A model generated the notes under the pieces. That model saw nothing but the letters and a program-made list of their open reading frames with translations, was not told where the DNA came from and made no database searches. The translations under genes and the position numbers were made by a program. This document shows positions 7,695 to 16,299 of a stretch of DNA of 61,544 bases, in pieces; position 1 is the first letter of the stretch, and each line of letters begins with the position of its first letter. The DNA is taken from positions 1-61,544 of the forward strand of contig JASEFU010000001.1 of the NCBI GenBank assembly GCA_030018455.1, given 5' to 3'. This DNA is from Dehalococcoidia bacterium (lineage in GTDB: Bacteria; Chloroflexota; Dehalococcoidia; DSTF01; JALHUB01).

Positions 7695-8947
7695 CGAACC
7701 GTTGCCTGATGACCTCCCGCTGACGCTCGCGATGGCGCCCAGCGCGAGCCCGGCCTCGCCGGAGCGGCCGCGCCCTCTCGCAGCACCGTTTCGATGCGTT
7801 CGAGGAGCGTGTCCAGCCCCCATCCCTTCTCTGCCGAGATGAGCAGCGCGTCCGGACGGTAGGCCAGCGTCGCCGCCTGCTCGCGCAGCTCGTCGACGCC
7901 GCCCACCGGCGAGCCGTCGCGCCGCAGCAACAAGTCGACCTTGTTCAGCACGCTGATCACAGGCTTCTCCGCAAGGCCAAGCTCCGCGAGCGTCTCCTCC
8001 ACCGTCTGGCTCTGGAGCGCGGCGTCCGGGTGCGTTATGTCGACCACGTGCACAAGGACGTGGGCCGCCTCCAGCTCCTCGAGCGTGGCGCGGAAGGCGG
8101 CGACGAGCTGCGTAGGCAGCTTCTGAATGAAGCCCACCGTGTCGGAGAGGAGGACGGCGCCGCCGCCGGGCAGCGCAATGCGTCTTGTCAGCGGGTCGAG
8201 GGTAGCGAAAAGCTTGTCCTCGGTGAAGACGTCGGCGCCGGAAAGGGCGCGCATCAGCGTGCTCTTGCCCGCGTTCGTGTAGCCGACGAGCGCGATGACC
8301 GGCACTCCCGCTCTCGCCCGCCGTCGACGATAGAGCGCCCGCTGGCGTCGCACCGCCTCGATCTGCCGCTTGAGGCGCGCGATCTTGTTACGCACCAGGC
8401 GTCGGTCGGTCTCGAGCTGCGTCTCGCCGGGGCCGCGCGTCCCGATGGCCCCTTCCAGACGCTCGAGGTGGCTCCACTGGCCGGCGAGGCGCGGCAGGAG
8501 GTACTCGCTCTGGGCAAGCTCCACCTGCAGCGCGCCCTCCCGTGTTCGCGCCCGCTGCGCGAAGATGTCGAGAATCAGCGCCGTGCGGTCGAGCACCTTC
8601 ACGCCGAGGGCGTTCTCCAGGTTGCGTTGCTGCGAGGGGCTGAGCTCGTCGTCGAAGATGACGAGCGAATAGCCGGCCGTGCCCCGCTGCGATTTGATTT
8701 CCGCGAGCTTGCCCTTGCCCACGTAGTGCGCCGGGTGCGGGCTCTCCAGCTTCTGGACGGCGCGTCCGACGACCTGCGCGCCTGCGGTCTCGGCGAGGAG
8801 CGCCAGCTCGTCGAGCGAGCTCTCGCTGCTGAAGGGGGAGCCATTAGCGTGCGACCCCTTCATCTCCACGGCCACGAGGTACGCCCGCTCAATCGGCTCT
8901 GCTGTAGGATACGTTCTTGCCGTCTGTATCAGCCTCCCTGTCTTCAC
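7691..8947 (-). CDS. hflX: Ribosome-associated GTPase HflX
   Basis: A 418-residue GTPase of the HflX family, which binds the large ribosomal subunit and can split stalled or stressed ribosomes. The N-terminal domain has the glycine-rich HYVGKGKLAEI motif and GTRGPGETQLETDRR, both HflX hallmarks, followed by a basic coiled region. The G domain starts with GYTNAGKST (222-230), DTVGFI (switch II) and NKVD. GTG start at 8947; an in-frame stop lies two codons upstream, so no longer N-terminus is possible. The first 59 bases overlap the end of the glycosyltransferase gene, suggesting coupling. Confidence 0.95.
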   Translation of the reverse strand: MKTGRLIQTARTYPTAEPIERAYLVAVEMKGSHANGSPFSSESSLDELALLAETAGAQVVGRAVQKLESPHPAHYVGKGKLAEIKSQRGTAGYSLVIFDDELSPSQQRNLENALGVKVLDRTALILDIFAQRARTREGALQVELAQSEYLLPRLAGQWSHLERLEGAIGTRGPGETQLETDRRLVRNKIARLKRQIEAVRRQRALYRRRRARAGVPVIALVGYTNAGKSTLMRALSGADVFTEDKLFATLDPLTRRIALPGGGAVLLSDTVGFIQKLPTQLVAAFRATLEELEAAHVLVHVVDITHPDAALQSQTVEETLAELGLAEKPVISVLNKVDLLLRRDGSPVGGVDELREQAATLAYRPDALLISAEKGWGLDTLLERIETVLREGAAAPARPGSRWAPSRASAGGHQATVR

Positions 8948-10265
8948 CCTCTATTATATCCGCTGGAACGAAGGCGCGTTGCTCTGCTCTCCGAGGTGAA
9001 AGTTGCGAGATAGCCGCCTCCCAGAGCCAGACGAGCGGGGCCGCAGCCACCGGTATCATGAGCGCCAGCGCGGGCAGGTGATAGCGCGGCTCGCCGAAGA
9101 AGACGATATGCGTCGCCGTCCACAGGACGACAAGGGCGGCCAGCAGAGAGAGCTGCGGCGCGAAGGCCCGAGCTCGCACGAACGCGCAGCCTACAAGCCA
9201 CAGCAATACGGCGTAGCTGCCGTCGACCAGCCAGCGGAGCGGCCCGACAGCACCCGCGGGCAGAGGCGTGCGACCGTAGCTCTCCACCCAGTCGAGGGCG
9301 TCGGAGTCGGGTGCCCACAACCATAGCGTCTTCCGCACCGCAAGCTCCGCCTCTTCAAGCGGATGTCCCAGCGCGTACTCCGTTGCCCGCTCGAGGCCAA
9401 GATCGTTGAATACGGGCTCCAGTTCCCGAAAGGTCGTCCTCTCGGACCGAGAGTTCCACAAGTCGTCAGGCAGGATGTAACGTCCGGTCGAGTACGGGGC
9501 GTGCCCGACCCGAAGGTTGTAGCCCACGTTCGCCGAAAGAAGAATCGGCGAACCCATCGCGGCGGTGTTGCGGACGCTCCACGGCACGACGACGGCTGCG
9601 GCCAGCGCCAGGCAGGCGCCTCCCGAGAGGAGGCACTTCGCAGGTTTCGCGCCGGCAACGGCCCAGTACACCGCGACCACCGGCACCAGCACCAGGGCCT
9701 GCCCCCGCACCAGCATCGCCAGCCCAAGGACGACCCCACCAGCGGCGAGCAACGCAAGGCTGAATGTCCCGTCTTGCCGCAGCGCATGGAGCAGGAGCGC
9801 GGCGACCATCGCGAAGAGGAGCGTGAAGAGCGTGTCCGAGAACAGCACGGGGACCCAGTAGACGAGGCTCGGGAGCAGGGCGGCGGCGGCGGCGGCGACC
9901 AGGGCGATCCTTCGTCCGAAGAGTCGCAGCCCGATGAAATAGATGGGCACGACGACGAGCGCTCCGGCGACGACGTTTGCCGCCTGCGCCACTTCATCGC
10001 CTTTGCCGAAGAGCCAGTAGAAGGTCGCCAGGTATGCCGAGTAGCCCGGCGGCCAGAACGCCGTTTCCTCGCCGCCGGGAAGGAAGCCAACGTCCCTGTG
10101 AAAGGTTACGCTGTACCCCTCGCCGCGGGCGAGACTGAGCGCGGTCGCGTTGTAGTACTGGGGATCGGAGAGCTCGGGCGGCGTCGGATCGGTCCACCAC
10201 GTCCACGCGAGACGGGCCACCAGGGCGGCTGCAAGAATGACGGCCAGGGTGACAGCCCATCGCAC
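8889..10265 (-). CDS. Glycosyltransferase family 39-like integral membrane protein
   Basis: A 458-residue membrane protein with about ten hydrophobic segments. The first extracytoplasmic loop holds the motif PPELSDPQYYNATALSLARG followed by GYS; its acidic residue corresponds to the catalytic Asp of the PMT/ArnT fold, which uses a polyprenyl-phosphate sugar as donor. EPRYHLPALAL near the C-terminus is also typical of these families. It probably glycosylates a lipid or protein at the outer face of the membrane; donor and acceptor are unknown. GTG start 10265 with GGGAG upstream. It follows dapL by 28 bases in the long leftward run. Confidence 0.82.
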   Translation of the reverse strand: MRWAVTLAVILAAALVARLAWTWWTDPTPPELSDPQYYNATALSLARGEGYSVTFHRDVGFLPGGEETAFWPPGYSAYLATFYWLFGKGDEVAQAANVVAGALVVVPIYFIGLRLFGRRIALVAAAAAALLPSLVYWVPVLFSDTLFTLLFAMVAALLLHALRQDGTFSLALLAAGGVVLGLAMLVRGQALVLVPVVAVYWAVAGAKPAKCLLSGGACLALAAAVVVPWSVRNTAAMGSPILLSANVGYNLRVGHAPYSTGRYILPDDLWNSRSERTTFRELEPVFNDLGLERATEYALGHPLEEAELAVRKTLWLWAPDSDALDWVESYGRTPLPAGAVGPLRWLVDGSYAVLLWLVGCAFVRARAFAPQLSLLAALVVLWTATHIVFFGEPRYHLPALALMIPVAAAPLVWLWEAAISQLSPRRAEQRAFVPADIIEGEDREADTDGKNVSYSRAD

Positions 10266-10293
10266 GTGGTCACGCTCCCATGGTAGACCGGGC

Positions 10294-11472
10294 CTACTGT
10301 GAAGTCTGGCGCGTCCCTTGCCACGACGCCAGGCGGCGGAGGGCTTCGTCCAGACTCTCGTCCGGTATCGTCAGCGAGAGGCGCACATACCCCTCGCCGT
10401 GCTCGCCGTAGCCCGAACCCGGGGTTACCACAATCGATAGTTCGTCCAGCAGCCGCTCCGCGAAGGACGCCGACGTGAACTCCGGCGGCACCCGCGCCCA
10501 CACATAGAGGCTTGCTTTCGGCGGCTGCACGCGCAACCCCAGCGACTGCAGCGCCGCGACCAGCCGGTCGCGCCGCCGCTGGTACACCGCGTTGTGCTCC
10601 GCGATGCAGTCCTGCGGGCCCCGCAGCGCCGCGATCGCCATGCGCTGTATCGCCTGGGGTATGCCGGAGTCGAGGTTCGACTTCACCCGCCGGAGGGCGT
10701 CGATCATGCGCGCGTTGCCGACGGCCATGCCGATGCGCCAGCCGGTCATGTTGTAGGTCTTGGAGAATGAGTGGAACTCGATTGCAACCTCGCGCGCGCC
10801 TTCCGCTTCGAGAAAACTGACCGGTCGGTATCCGTCAAACGCGACTTCGCTGTAGGGGCCGTCGTGGCAGATGGCGATGTCGTGGCGGCGAGCGAAAGCG
10901 ACCGCCTCTTCGAAGAACGAGCGCTCGGCGACCGCGCCGGTCGGGTTGTTGGGGTAGTTGAGCCACAGCAGCTTTGCCCGCCGGGCGACCTCCCCCGGGA
11001 CGGCGCTGAAGTCGGGGAGGAAGTCGTTCTCCTCCAGGAGAGGCATGAAGTGGCACTCGCCGCCCGCGAACATGGTGCCGACCGAGTACACCGGATAGCC
11101 CGGGTCGGGTACGAGGGCAACGTCGCCGGGGTCGATGAAGCAGAGCGGGACGTGGCCTATCCCTTCCTTCGAGCCGATAAGCGCTACGACCTCTGTATCC
11201 GGGTCGAACGATAGGCCGAAGCGCCGCTCGTACCATTCGGCGATGGCCTGTCGAAGCTCCGGCATCCCTTCCGACTCCGGATAGCGGTGGTTCGCGGGGT
11301 CGCGCGCGGCGTCGATGAGGGCGTCGATTACGTGCGGCGGAGTGGGGATATCGGGGTCGCCGATGGCGAAAGTGATGATGTCTGCGCCCTCGGCCCGTTT
11401 CTGCGCCATCTTGCGCGAGATCTCGGCAAAGAGGTAGGGCTTCAGTTCCCGGACACGCCTTGCCAGCTCCAT
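10294..11472 (-). CDS. dapL: LL-diaminopimelate aminotransferase
   Basis: A 392-residue class I/II PLP aminotransferase. The stretch IGSKEGIGHVPLCFIDPGDV and then PDPGYPVYSVGTMFAGGE is characteristic of DapL, which converts tetrahydrodipicolinate to LL-diaminopimelate in one step. The PLP lysine is in HSFSKTYNMTGWRIGMAVG and the cofactor-binding NYPNNPTGA is intact. Start ATG 11472 has GAGGGCGAG upstream; a longer reading from 11541 would run back into the GNAT gene. dapF lies two genes upstream in the same run, so together they supply meso-DAP for lysine and possibly peptidoglycan. Other aminotransferase activities cannot be excluded from sequence alone. Confidence 0.9.
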   Translation of the reverse strand: MELARRVRELKPYLFAEISRKMAQKRAEGADIITFAIGDPDIPTPPHVIDALIDAARDPANHRYPESEGMPELRQAIAEWYERRFGLSFDPDTEVVALIGSKEGIGHVPLCFIDPGDVALVPDPGYPVYSVGTMFAGGECHFMPLLEENDFLPDFSAVPGEVARRAKLLWLNYPNNPTGAVAERSFFEEAVAFARRHDIAICHDGPYSEVAFDGYRPVSFLEAEGAREVAIEFHSFSKTYNMTGWRIGMAVGNARMIDALRRVKSNLDSGIPQAIQRMAIAALRGPQDCIAEHNAVYQRRRDRLVAALQSLGLRVQPPKASLYVWARVPPEFTSASFAERLLDELSIVVTPGSGYGEHGEGYVRLSLTIPDESLDEALRRLASWQGTRQTSQ

Positions 11473-11482
11473 CTCGCCCTCG

Positions 11483-12403
11483 CTATCGCCAGTCGCCGAA
11501 TTTGACGTACGTCCCCTTGCGTTTCTGCGCCATCTCGGCAAGCTCGCGCTCGTCCGTGGGGCGGCGGTACGTCAGCCCCGAGCGGTGGTGGGTGAACCCG
11601 AGCTTGCGGTAGAGCGCAATCGCAGCGGCGTTGTCCGTGTGCACCGTTAGCCGCGCGCGCCGCATGCCCTGCCCGCGGAACCATGCGAGGCTCCAGCGCA
11701 GCATCGTCTCCGCCAGGCCACGACGACGGAAGTCGGGATGCACGCCCAGCAGATCGATCTTCCCGACGCGGCCCTCCTCGAGCCAGAGACCGATGTATCC
11801 GACGATGCGCGCGCCGTCGCGCTCCTCGAGAACCCTGAACTCGGACGCCTCGCGAGCGGCATCGACGAAGTCCGCGACCTGCCATGCCTCGTCGGCGAAA
11901 GCGGCCACGTCGATAGCGCCCGCGGCCTCCTGTTCGGCGGGAGAGGCCCGTCGGAGGACAAACCCCGGCGCAATCTCATCGGTGGGGGCAGTGTCTTCGG
12001 GCAGGCGGGCAAGGCCCATCTCCATCCATTCGTGCCGCAGCTCGAAGAAGCAGTCGACCAGGACCGGCTCGACGTACGGGCGGTTCGGGTGGTCGGCAAA
12101 CCAGAGGAAGATGCCCCTTGTCGCCTCGCCCGTCTTCAGGGCGGCTACCAGTTTCTCGAACACCGGCTTGAACTCTCTGCGCAGAGCGTCGAGGTTGCTG
12201 AAGCCGTAGCAGAGCCAGGCGCGGTTGCGCTTCGGCTGGAGGAGCATTACCCCGTCGTCCCTCGACACGACCAGCTCCGGCCGCTCCGTTTGCACGCGCC
12301 GCACCTCCTCGCGCGTCACCTCGAAAGCGCGTACAAGGCTCCTGCTGCCCCGCTCGAAAACGTCCTTCTCCGGCGGTACCTCAAGCCGCCGCATGTCCTT
12401 CAT
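11483..12403 (-). CDS. GNAT-family N-acetyltransferase
   Basis: A 306-residue protein. Residues about 1-130 match no domain I know. The C-terminal half is a GNAT domain with acetyl-CoA motif A: KIDLLGVHPDFRRRGLAETM (R/Q-x-x-G-x-G/A type), and a later NAAAIALYRKLGFTHHRSG. The substrate is unknown. Start ATG 12403 is preceded by GAGGGGG at a good distance; a TTG at 12421 is a weaker option that would overlap the dapF stop. It lies between dapF and dapL with about 10 bases to dapL, so it is co-transcribed, but nothing links it directly to lysine synthesis. Confidence 0.85.
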   Translation of the reverse strand: MKDMRRLEVPPEKDVFERGSRSLVRAFEVTREEVRRVQTERPELVVSRDDGVMLLQPKRNRAWLCYGFSNLDALRREFKPVFEKLVAALKTGEATRGIFLWFADHPNRPYVEPVLVDCFFELRHEWMEMGLARLPEDTAPTDEIAPGFVLRRASPAEQEAAGAIDVAAFADEAWQVADFVDAAREASEFRVLEERDGARIVGYIGLWLEEGRVGKIDLLGVHPDFRRRGLAETMLRWSLAWFRGQGMRRARLTVHTDNAAAIALYRKLGFTHHRSGLTYRRPTDERELAEMAQKRKGTYVKFGDWR

Positions 12404-12417
12404 CTGCTTCAACCCCC

Positions 12418-13344
12418 TCAATCAGGCCATTCGCCTTCGAATACCATCGCCGCCGGCCCGCTCAAGAACACCTGCCCTGCCCCGTCCCATTCCGCCCTCA
12501 GCGTGCCGCCCGGCAGCGTTATGTCTACTACATCGTCCACCAGCCCCTGCAGCCGCGCCGCCACCATCGCCGCGCACGTGCCCGACCCGCAGGCGAGCGT
12601 GATCCCGACGCCCCGCTCCCACACCCGCGCCTCCATCCGCCCGCGATCGATGACTGACGCGACGGTGAAGTTCGTCCGGCTGGGGAACAGCGGATGCCGC
12701 TCCACTCGCGGCCCCATCTCCGCCAGCGGATACCCGGCAACCGGGCCGGGCAGGAAGTAGACGGCGTGCGGATTCCCCATCGACAGGCAGGTCAGGGGGA
12801 TGATGAGGCGGTCGCTGCGCTCGGCGCTCGCCGGTCCGCGCGCGATATCCAGTAAACGCTCCATGCTCAGCGGCGCCTCGCTTCCCGCAGCTCCCAAGTC
12901 GATCTCCACCGGTGCGTTGACTAGCGGCGGTTGGGCGTCGATTAGCGTGGGCACTTCCTCCGGGCGGAACCGGGGCGCCCCCATCCCAACGCGCGCCCTT
13001 TCGACCTTGCCGCCTTCTCCCATCACCTGCACGGGCAGGATGCCGGCCACCGTCCCGACGCTCAGCTTGCCCTCTTTCGGCCGCACGAGGCCGCGCTCGA
13101 CGGCGTATTTCGCCAGACAGCGGACCGCGTTGCCGCACATCTCCGCCTCTGAGCCGTCGGCGTTGAATATGCGCATGCCCACGTCCGCCTCCGCCGACGG
13201 CAGCACTAGGACCAGGCCGTCGGCGCCGATTCCGAAGTGGCGGTCGCACATTCGCAGCGCGAGGTGTGGCCAGTGCCGCTCGTCCCCCTTCGCCTCCACG
13301 AGGACGAAGTCGTTGCCCGCCCCCTGCATCTTCGCGAACTTCAT
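12418..13344 (-). CDS. dapF: Diaminopimelate epimerase
   Basis: A 308-residue cofactor-free epimerase that turns LL-DAP into meso-DAP. Both catalytic cysteines are in place: Cys70 in EMCGNAVRC and Cys252 in ACGSGTCA. The N-terminal MKFAKMQGAGNDFVLVEA and the HFGIGADGL segment are standard. It begins two bases after miaA ends and is followed by the GNAT gene and dapL. The gene order therefore encodes two sequential steps of the aminotransferase variant of the DAP pathway. Confidence 0.96.
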   Translation of the reverse strand: MKFAKMQGAGNDFVLVEAKGDERHWPHLALRMCDRHFGIGADGLVLVLPSAEADVGMRIFNADGSEAEMCGNAVRCLAKYAVERGLVRPKEGKLSVGTVAGILPVQVMGEGGKVERARVGMGAPRFRPEEVPTLIDAQPPLVNAPVEIDLGAAGSEAPLSMERLLDIARGPASAERSDRLIIPLTCLSMGNPHAVYFLPGPVAGYPLAEMGPRVERHPLFPSRTNFTVASVIDRGRMEARVWERGVGITLACGSGTCAAMVAARLQGLVDDVVDITLPGGTLRAEWDGAGQVFLSGPAAMVFEGEWPD

Positions 13345-13345
13345 G

Positions 13346-14293
13346 CTACCTTCGTTTCTCGCTCAACCATCCGGCCACGAGACGCGCCCCCTCGTCCCGA
13401 AGGCCCTCTCCGCCTTCCACCCAGCGGATCCGTGGGTCGTCGCGCCGGAACCATGCCGACTGCATGCGGGCGAGCCGGTGGTTTTCCGTCTTCATCTCCG
13501 CCGCCGCCTCAGCGAGCGTCATCTCACCCCGGAGGTGCCGGCAGATTTGCCTGTACCCGATGCCCGACATCGAGGGCAGCTCCGGGCTGTACCCGCGTTC
13601 GAGCAGCCCTCTTACCTCATCGACGAAGCCGGCCGCCAGCATCCGCTCCACGCGCTCGTCGATGCGCTGGTAGAGCTCGGCCCGCGGCCAGGCAATACCA
13701 AGGATAAGCGCTTCGAAGGCAGGTCGCAACTTGTCCTGAAGCGATGAGATAGGGCGGCCGGTCATTCTGTACACTTCCAGCGCCCTTATTACCCGCCGTA
13801 CGTTTCGCGGGTCGGCTCGCTGCGCCGCTTGCGGGTCGACCTCCGCCAGCTCGCGGTGCAGCGAGTCCGCGCCCTCCCGTCGGGCCCGTTCTTCGAGGCT
13901 CCGCCGGAGCTTCCAGTCCGGCGGCACCCGCGGCACTTGCCAGCCTTCGAGCAGCGCCCACACGTACTGCCCCGTCCCTCCGACCAGGAACGCCGTCTTC
14001 CCCCGCGACCAGATGTCCCTCAGGGCCGTCAGCGCATCCTCCTGGTAGCGCGCGAGGCTGTACTCCTCGTCGGGCTCGATGACGTCGATGAGCCAGTGGC
14101 GCACTGCCGCGCGCTCTTGCGGCGTGGGCTTCGCCGTGCCGATGTCCATGTGGCGGTACACCTGGCGCGAATCGGCGTTGACGATCTCGCCGTTAAAGCG
14201 GGACGCCAGCTCAAGGGACAGCGACGTCTTGCCGGAGGCCGTCGCGCCGACTATGGCGACGAGGGGGCCCGACGCAGGGGAATCCGGGGTCAT
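13346..14293 (-). CDS. miaA: tRNA dimethylallyltransferase MiaA
   Basis: A 315-residue enzyme that transfers an isoprenyl group from dimethylallyl diphosphate to N6 of A37 in tRNAs reading UNN codons. The P-loop GATASGKT is at 16-23, followed by NADSRQVYRHMDIGTAKPT, LVGGTGQY and RNVRRVIRALEVY. Length is normal. It lies 3 bases after tpiA and 1 base before dapF. The same leftward run also contains tsaC, which acts on A37 of ANN-reading tRNAs. Confidence 0.96.
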   Translation of the reverse strand: MTPDSPASGPLVAIVGATASGKTSLSLELASRFNGEIVNADSRQVYRHMDIGTAKPTPQERAAVRHWLIDVIEPDEEYSLARYQEDALTALRDIWSRGKTAFLVGGTGQYVWALLEGWQVPRVPPDWKLRRSLEERARREGADSLHRELAEVDPQAAQRADPRNVRRVIRALEVYRMTGRPISSLQDKLRPAFEALILGIAWPRAELYQRIDERVERMLAAGFVDEVRGLLERGYSPELPSMSGIGYRQICRHLRGEMTLAEAAAEMKTENHRLARMQSAWFRRDDPRIRWVEGGEGLRDEGARLVAGWLSEKRR

Positions 14294-14296
14294 TGG

Positions 14297-15064
14297 CTAC
14301 TTGCTTGCGGCGGTCCGCGCTGACTGCTCGATGATGGCGGAAAAAGAATCGACGTTGAGGCAGGCGCCGCCGACGAGCGCGCCGTCTATCTCCGGCTCGC
14401 GCATGAACTCGACGATGTTGTCGGGCGTGACGCTGCCGCCGTAGAGGACGCGCAGGGAGTCGCCGCGCGGCGCGTCGAAGAGACGCGTCACCTCGGCGCG
14501 GATGAGCCCTATCGCCTCGTTGGCCATGGCGCCGGTGGCCGCCTTGCCCGTTCCGATTGCCCATACCGGCTCGTAGGCGATAGCGAAGCTCTCCGGCAGG
14601 TCTACTCCGTCGAGGCCGCCGCGGACCTGACGCAGCAGCACCTCTTCCGTCTGCCCGGCCTGGCGTTCCGACTCCGTCTCCCCCACGCACATGATGGGCC
14701 GCAGGCCCGCCGCGAGCACCGCTTTGACCTTCTTGTTCACCGTTTCGTCCGTCTCGCAGAAGTAGGCGCGTCTCTCCGAGTGGCCGATTATGACGAAATC
14801 GACGATTCCCTTGAGCATCGGCGGCGACACTTCGCCGGTGAAAGCGCCTTTCTCCTCCCAGTAGACGTTCTGGGCGCCGGCCTTTATCGAACTCCCCTTC
14901 AGGCACTCGGCCACGAGCATGAGGAAAGGGAACGGCGGGCACATCACCTTCTCGACGCCGCTGACGCCGTCGACGCGCTGTCTGACGCCCTCGCACAGCT
15001 CTCTGGCGCCCTCCGCGTCCTTGTTCATCTTCCAGTTGCCGGCGATGATCGGCGTTCGCTTCAT
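14297..15064 (-). CDS. tpiA: Triosephosphate isomerase
   Basis: A 255-residue TIM-barrel enzyme that interconverts dihydroxyacetone phosphate and glyceraldehyde 3-phosphate. The active-site lysine is in AGNWKMN, the histidine in IGHSERR and the glutamate in AYEPVWAIGTG; the phosphate-gripping GGSVTPDN is present. Start ATG 15064 follows GGAG, two bases after the apgM stop codon; a TTG at 15070 is less likely. Together with pgk and apgM it forms a lower-glycolysis cluster. Confidence 0.96.
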   Translation of the reverse strand: MKRTPIIAGNWKMNKDAEGARELCEGVRQRVDGVSGVEKVMCPPFPFLMLVAECLKGSSIKAGAQNVYWEEKGAFTGEVSPPMLKGIVDFVIIGHSERRAYFCETDETVNKKVKAVLAAGLRPIMCVGETESERQAGQTEEVLLRQVRGGLDGVDLPESFAIAYEPVWAIGTGKAATGAMANEAIGLIRAEVTRLFDAPRGDSLRVLYGGSVTPDNIVEFMREPEIDGALVGGACLNVDSFSAIIEQSARTAASK

Positions 15065-15066
15065 TA

Positions 15067-16269
15067 TCAAGCTCCGAACTTTGTCAGCCGAAGAGCGTTG
15101 GCCAGCGCCAGCGGCATAGCCTCCTTTGCCGGGAAGACGCCCAGTCCGCCGTGCCGGCAGCGCGCCTCATCGAACGTCTCGATTTCATCAGGGCGGCACC
15201 AGCGCGAGTGCATAATAAAGGGTACCGGGTGCCAGCTATGTGCGCCCAGCAACGACGGCGTCGAGTGGTCGCCGCCCACCATGAATACGTCCGGGCCGAG
15301 TTCGCGTATAGCTGGAACGACCGAGTCGACCTCCTCAAGGGCAGCCACCTTGCCCTCAAAATCGCCGTCCTCGCCGCGCGAATCGGTCGCCTTGTAGTGC
15401 ACGAAGAAGAAGTCGAACTCGTTCCAGTTCGCCTTCAGCGTTTCGATCTCGTCGGCGATGCCCGAGCCGGCCGGCAGGACTGTCATGCCCACCAGCTTCG
15501 CGAGTCCCCGGTACATGGGGTAGACCGCTATCGCCGCCGCCCGCAGACCGAAGACGTCGCTCACCTGGGGAATATCCGGCCACTTCGAGAACCCGCGCAG
15601 AAGGAGCATGTTTGCGGGATGCTTGTCGTGGAGGCGCTCGCGGGCGCGGGCGATGAACTCGTTCGCCAGCCGCGCCGTCTCCTCTGCTTCCGGGCGTTCC
15701 GCCTGCGCCGGCAGCGGCGGCGCTTCAAGGCGCTGCGGGTCGGTGTCCGAGACGCCCTCGGCGAGGTGGCCGCCGCGCAGCACGAGCAGGAAGCGGTGCT
15801 CGCGCACAGGCTCGACGAAAAGCTCGACGCCGGGTAGGGAGATTGTCCGCAGCTCGGCGCACAGCTCAGCGTTGCGATCGGTGCTGATGCGTCCCGCCCG
15901 CCGGTCCGTGACGGCGCCTTGGGAATCGACGGTGCAAAAGTTGCCGCGCGCCGCGACGTCCTCGCGTCTGAGATCGAAGTCGATCCCGAGGGCTTCGAGG
16001 ACGCCGCGCCCCACCTGGTACCTGAGCGGATCGTACCCGAAGAGAGCGAGGTGGCCGGGGCCGCTGCCGGGGGTGATGCCGAGTCCGACGGGGACGGTCA
16101 GCCCGCAGACACCGTCGGCGGCGAGGCGGTCGAGATGCACAGTATTCGCCGCCTCCAGCTCCGAGCGCCCTGTCTCGTTGTGAGGCAGGCCTCCCAGGCC
16201 ATCGATCACGAGGAGAACGATCTTCGTATCGTTCTTGACTACAAGCTCGCGGATGATATCGAGGTCCAT
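15067..16269 (-). CDS. apgM: Cofactor-independent phosphoglycerate mutase, archaeal type
   Basis: A 400-residue enzyme of the alkaline phosphatase superfamily that interconverts 3- and 2-phosphoglycerate without 2,3-bisphosphoglycerate. It is of the archaeal ApgM type rather than the longer GpmI type: LLVIDGLGGLPHNETGRSE holds the first metal-binding Asp, followed by LGITPGSGPGHLALFGYDP, FFVHYKATDSRGEDGDFEGK and VGGDHSTPS with the second metal ligands. Start ATG 16269 (a TTG directly precedes it). It lies between pgk and tpiA, which fits its role. Confidence 0.93.
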   Translation of the reverse strand: MDLDIIRELVVKNDTKIVLLVIDGLGGLPHNETGRSELEAANTVHLDRLAADGVCGLTVPVGLGITPGSGPGHLALFGYDPLRYQVGRGVLEALGIDFDLRREDVAARGNFCTVDSQGAVTDRRAGRISTDRNAELCAELRTISLPGVELFVEPVREHRFLLVLRGGHLAEGVSDTDPQRLEAPPLPAQAERPEAEETARLANEFIARARERLHDKHPANMLLLRGFSKWPDIPQVSDVFGLRAAAIAVYPMYRGLAKLVGMTVLPAGSGIADEIETLKANWNEFDFFFVHYKATDSRGEDGDFEGKVAALEEVDSVVPAIRELGPDVFMVGGDHSTPSLLGAHSWHPVPFIMHSRWCRPDEIETFDEARCRHGGLGVFPAKEAMPLALANALRLTKFGA

Positions 16270-16299
16270 CAACGCATCCCGGCGTATGGTCTGCTGCCG

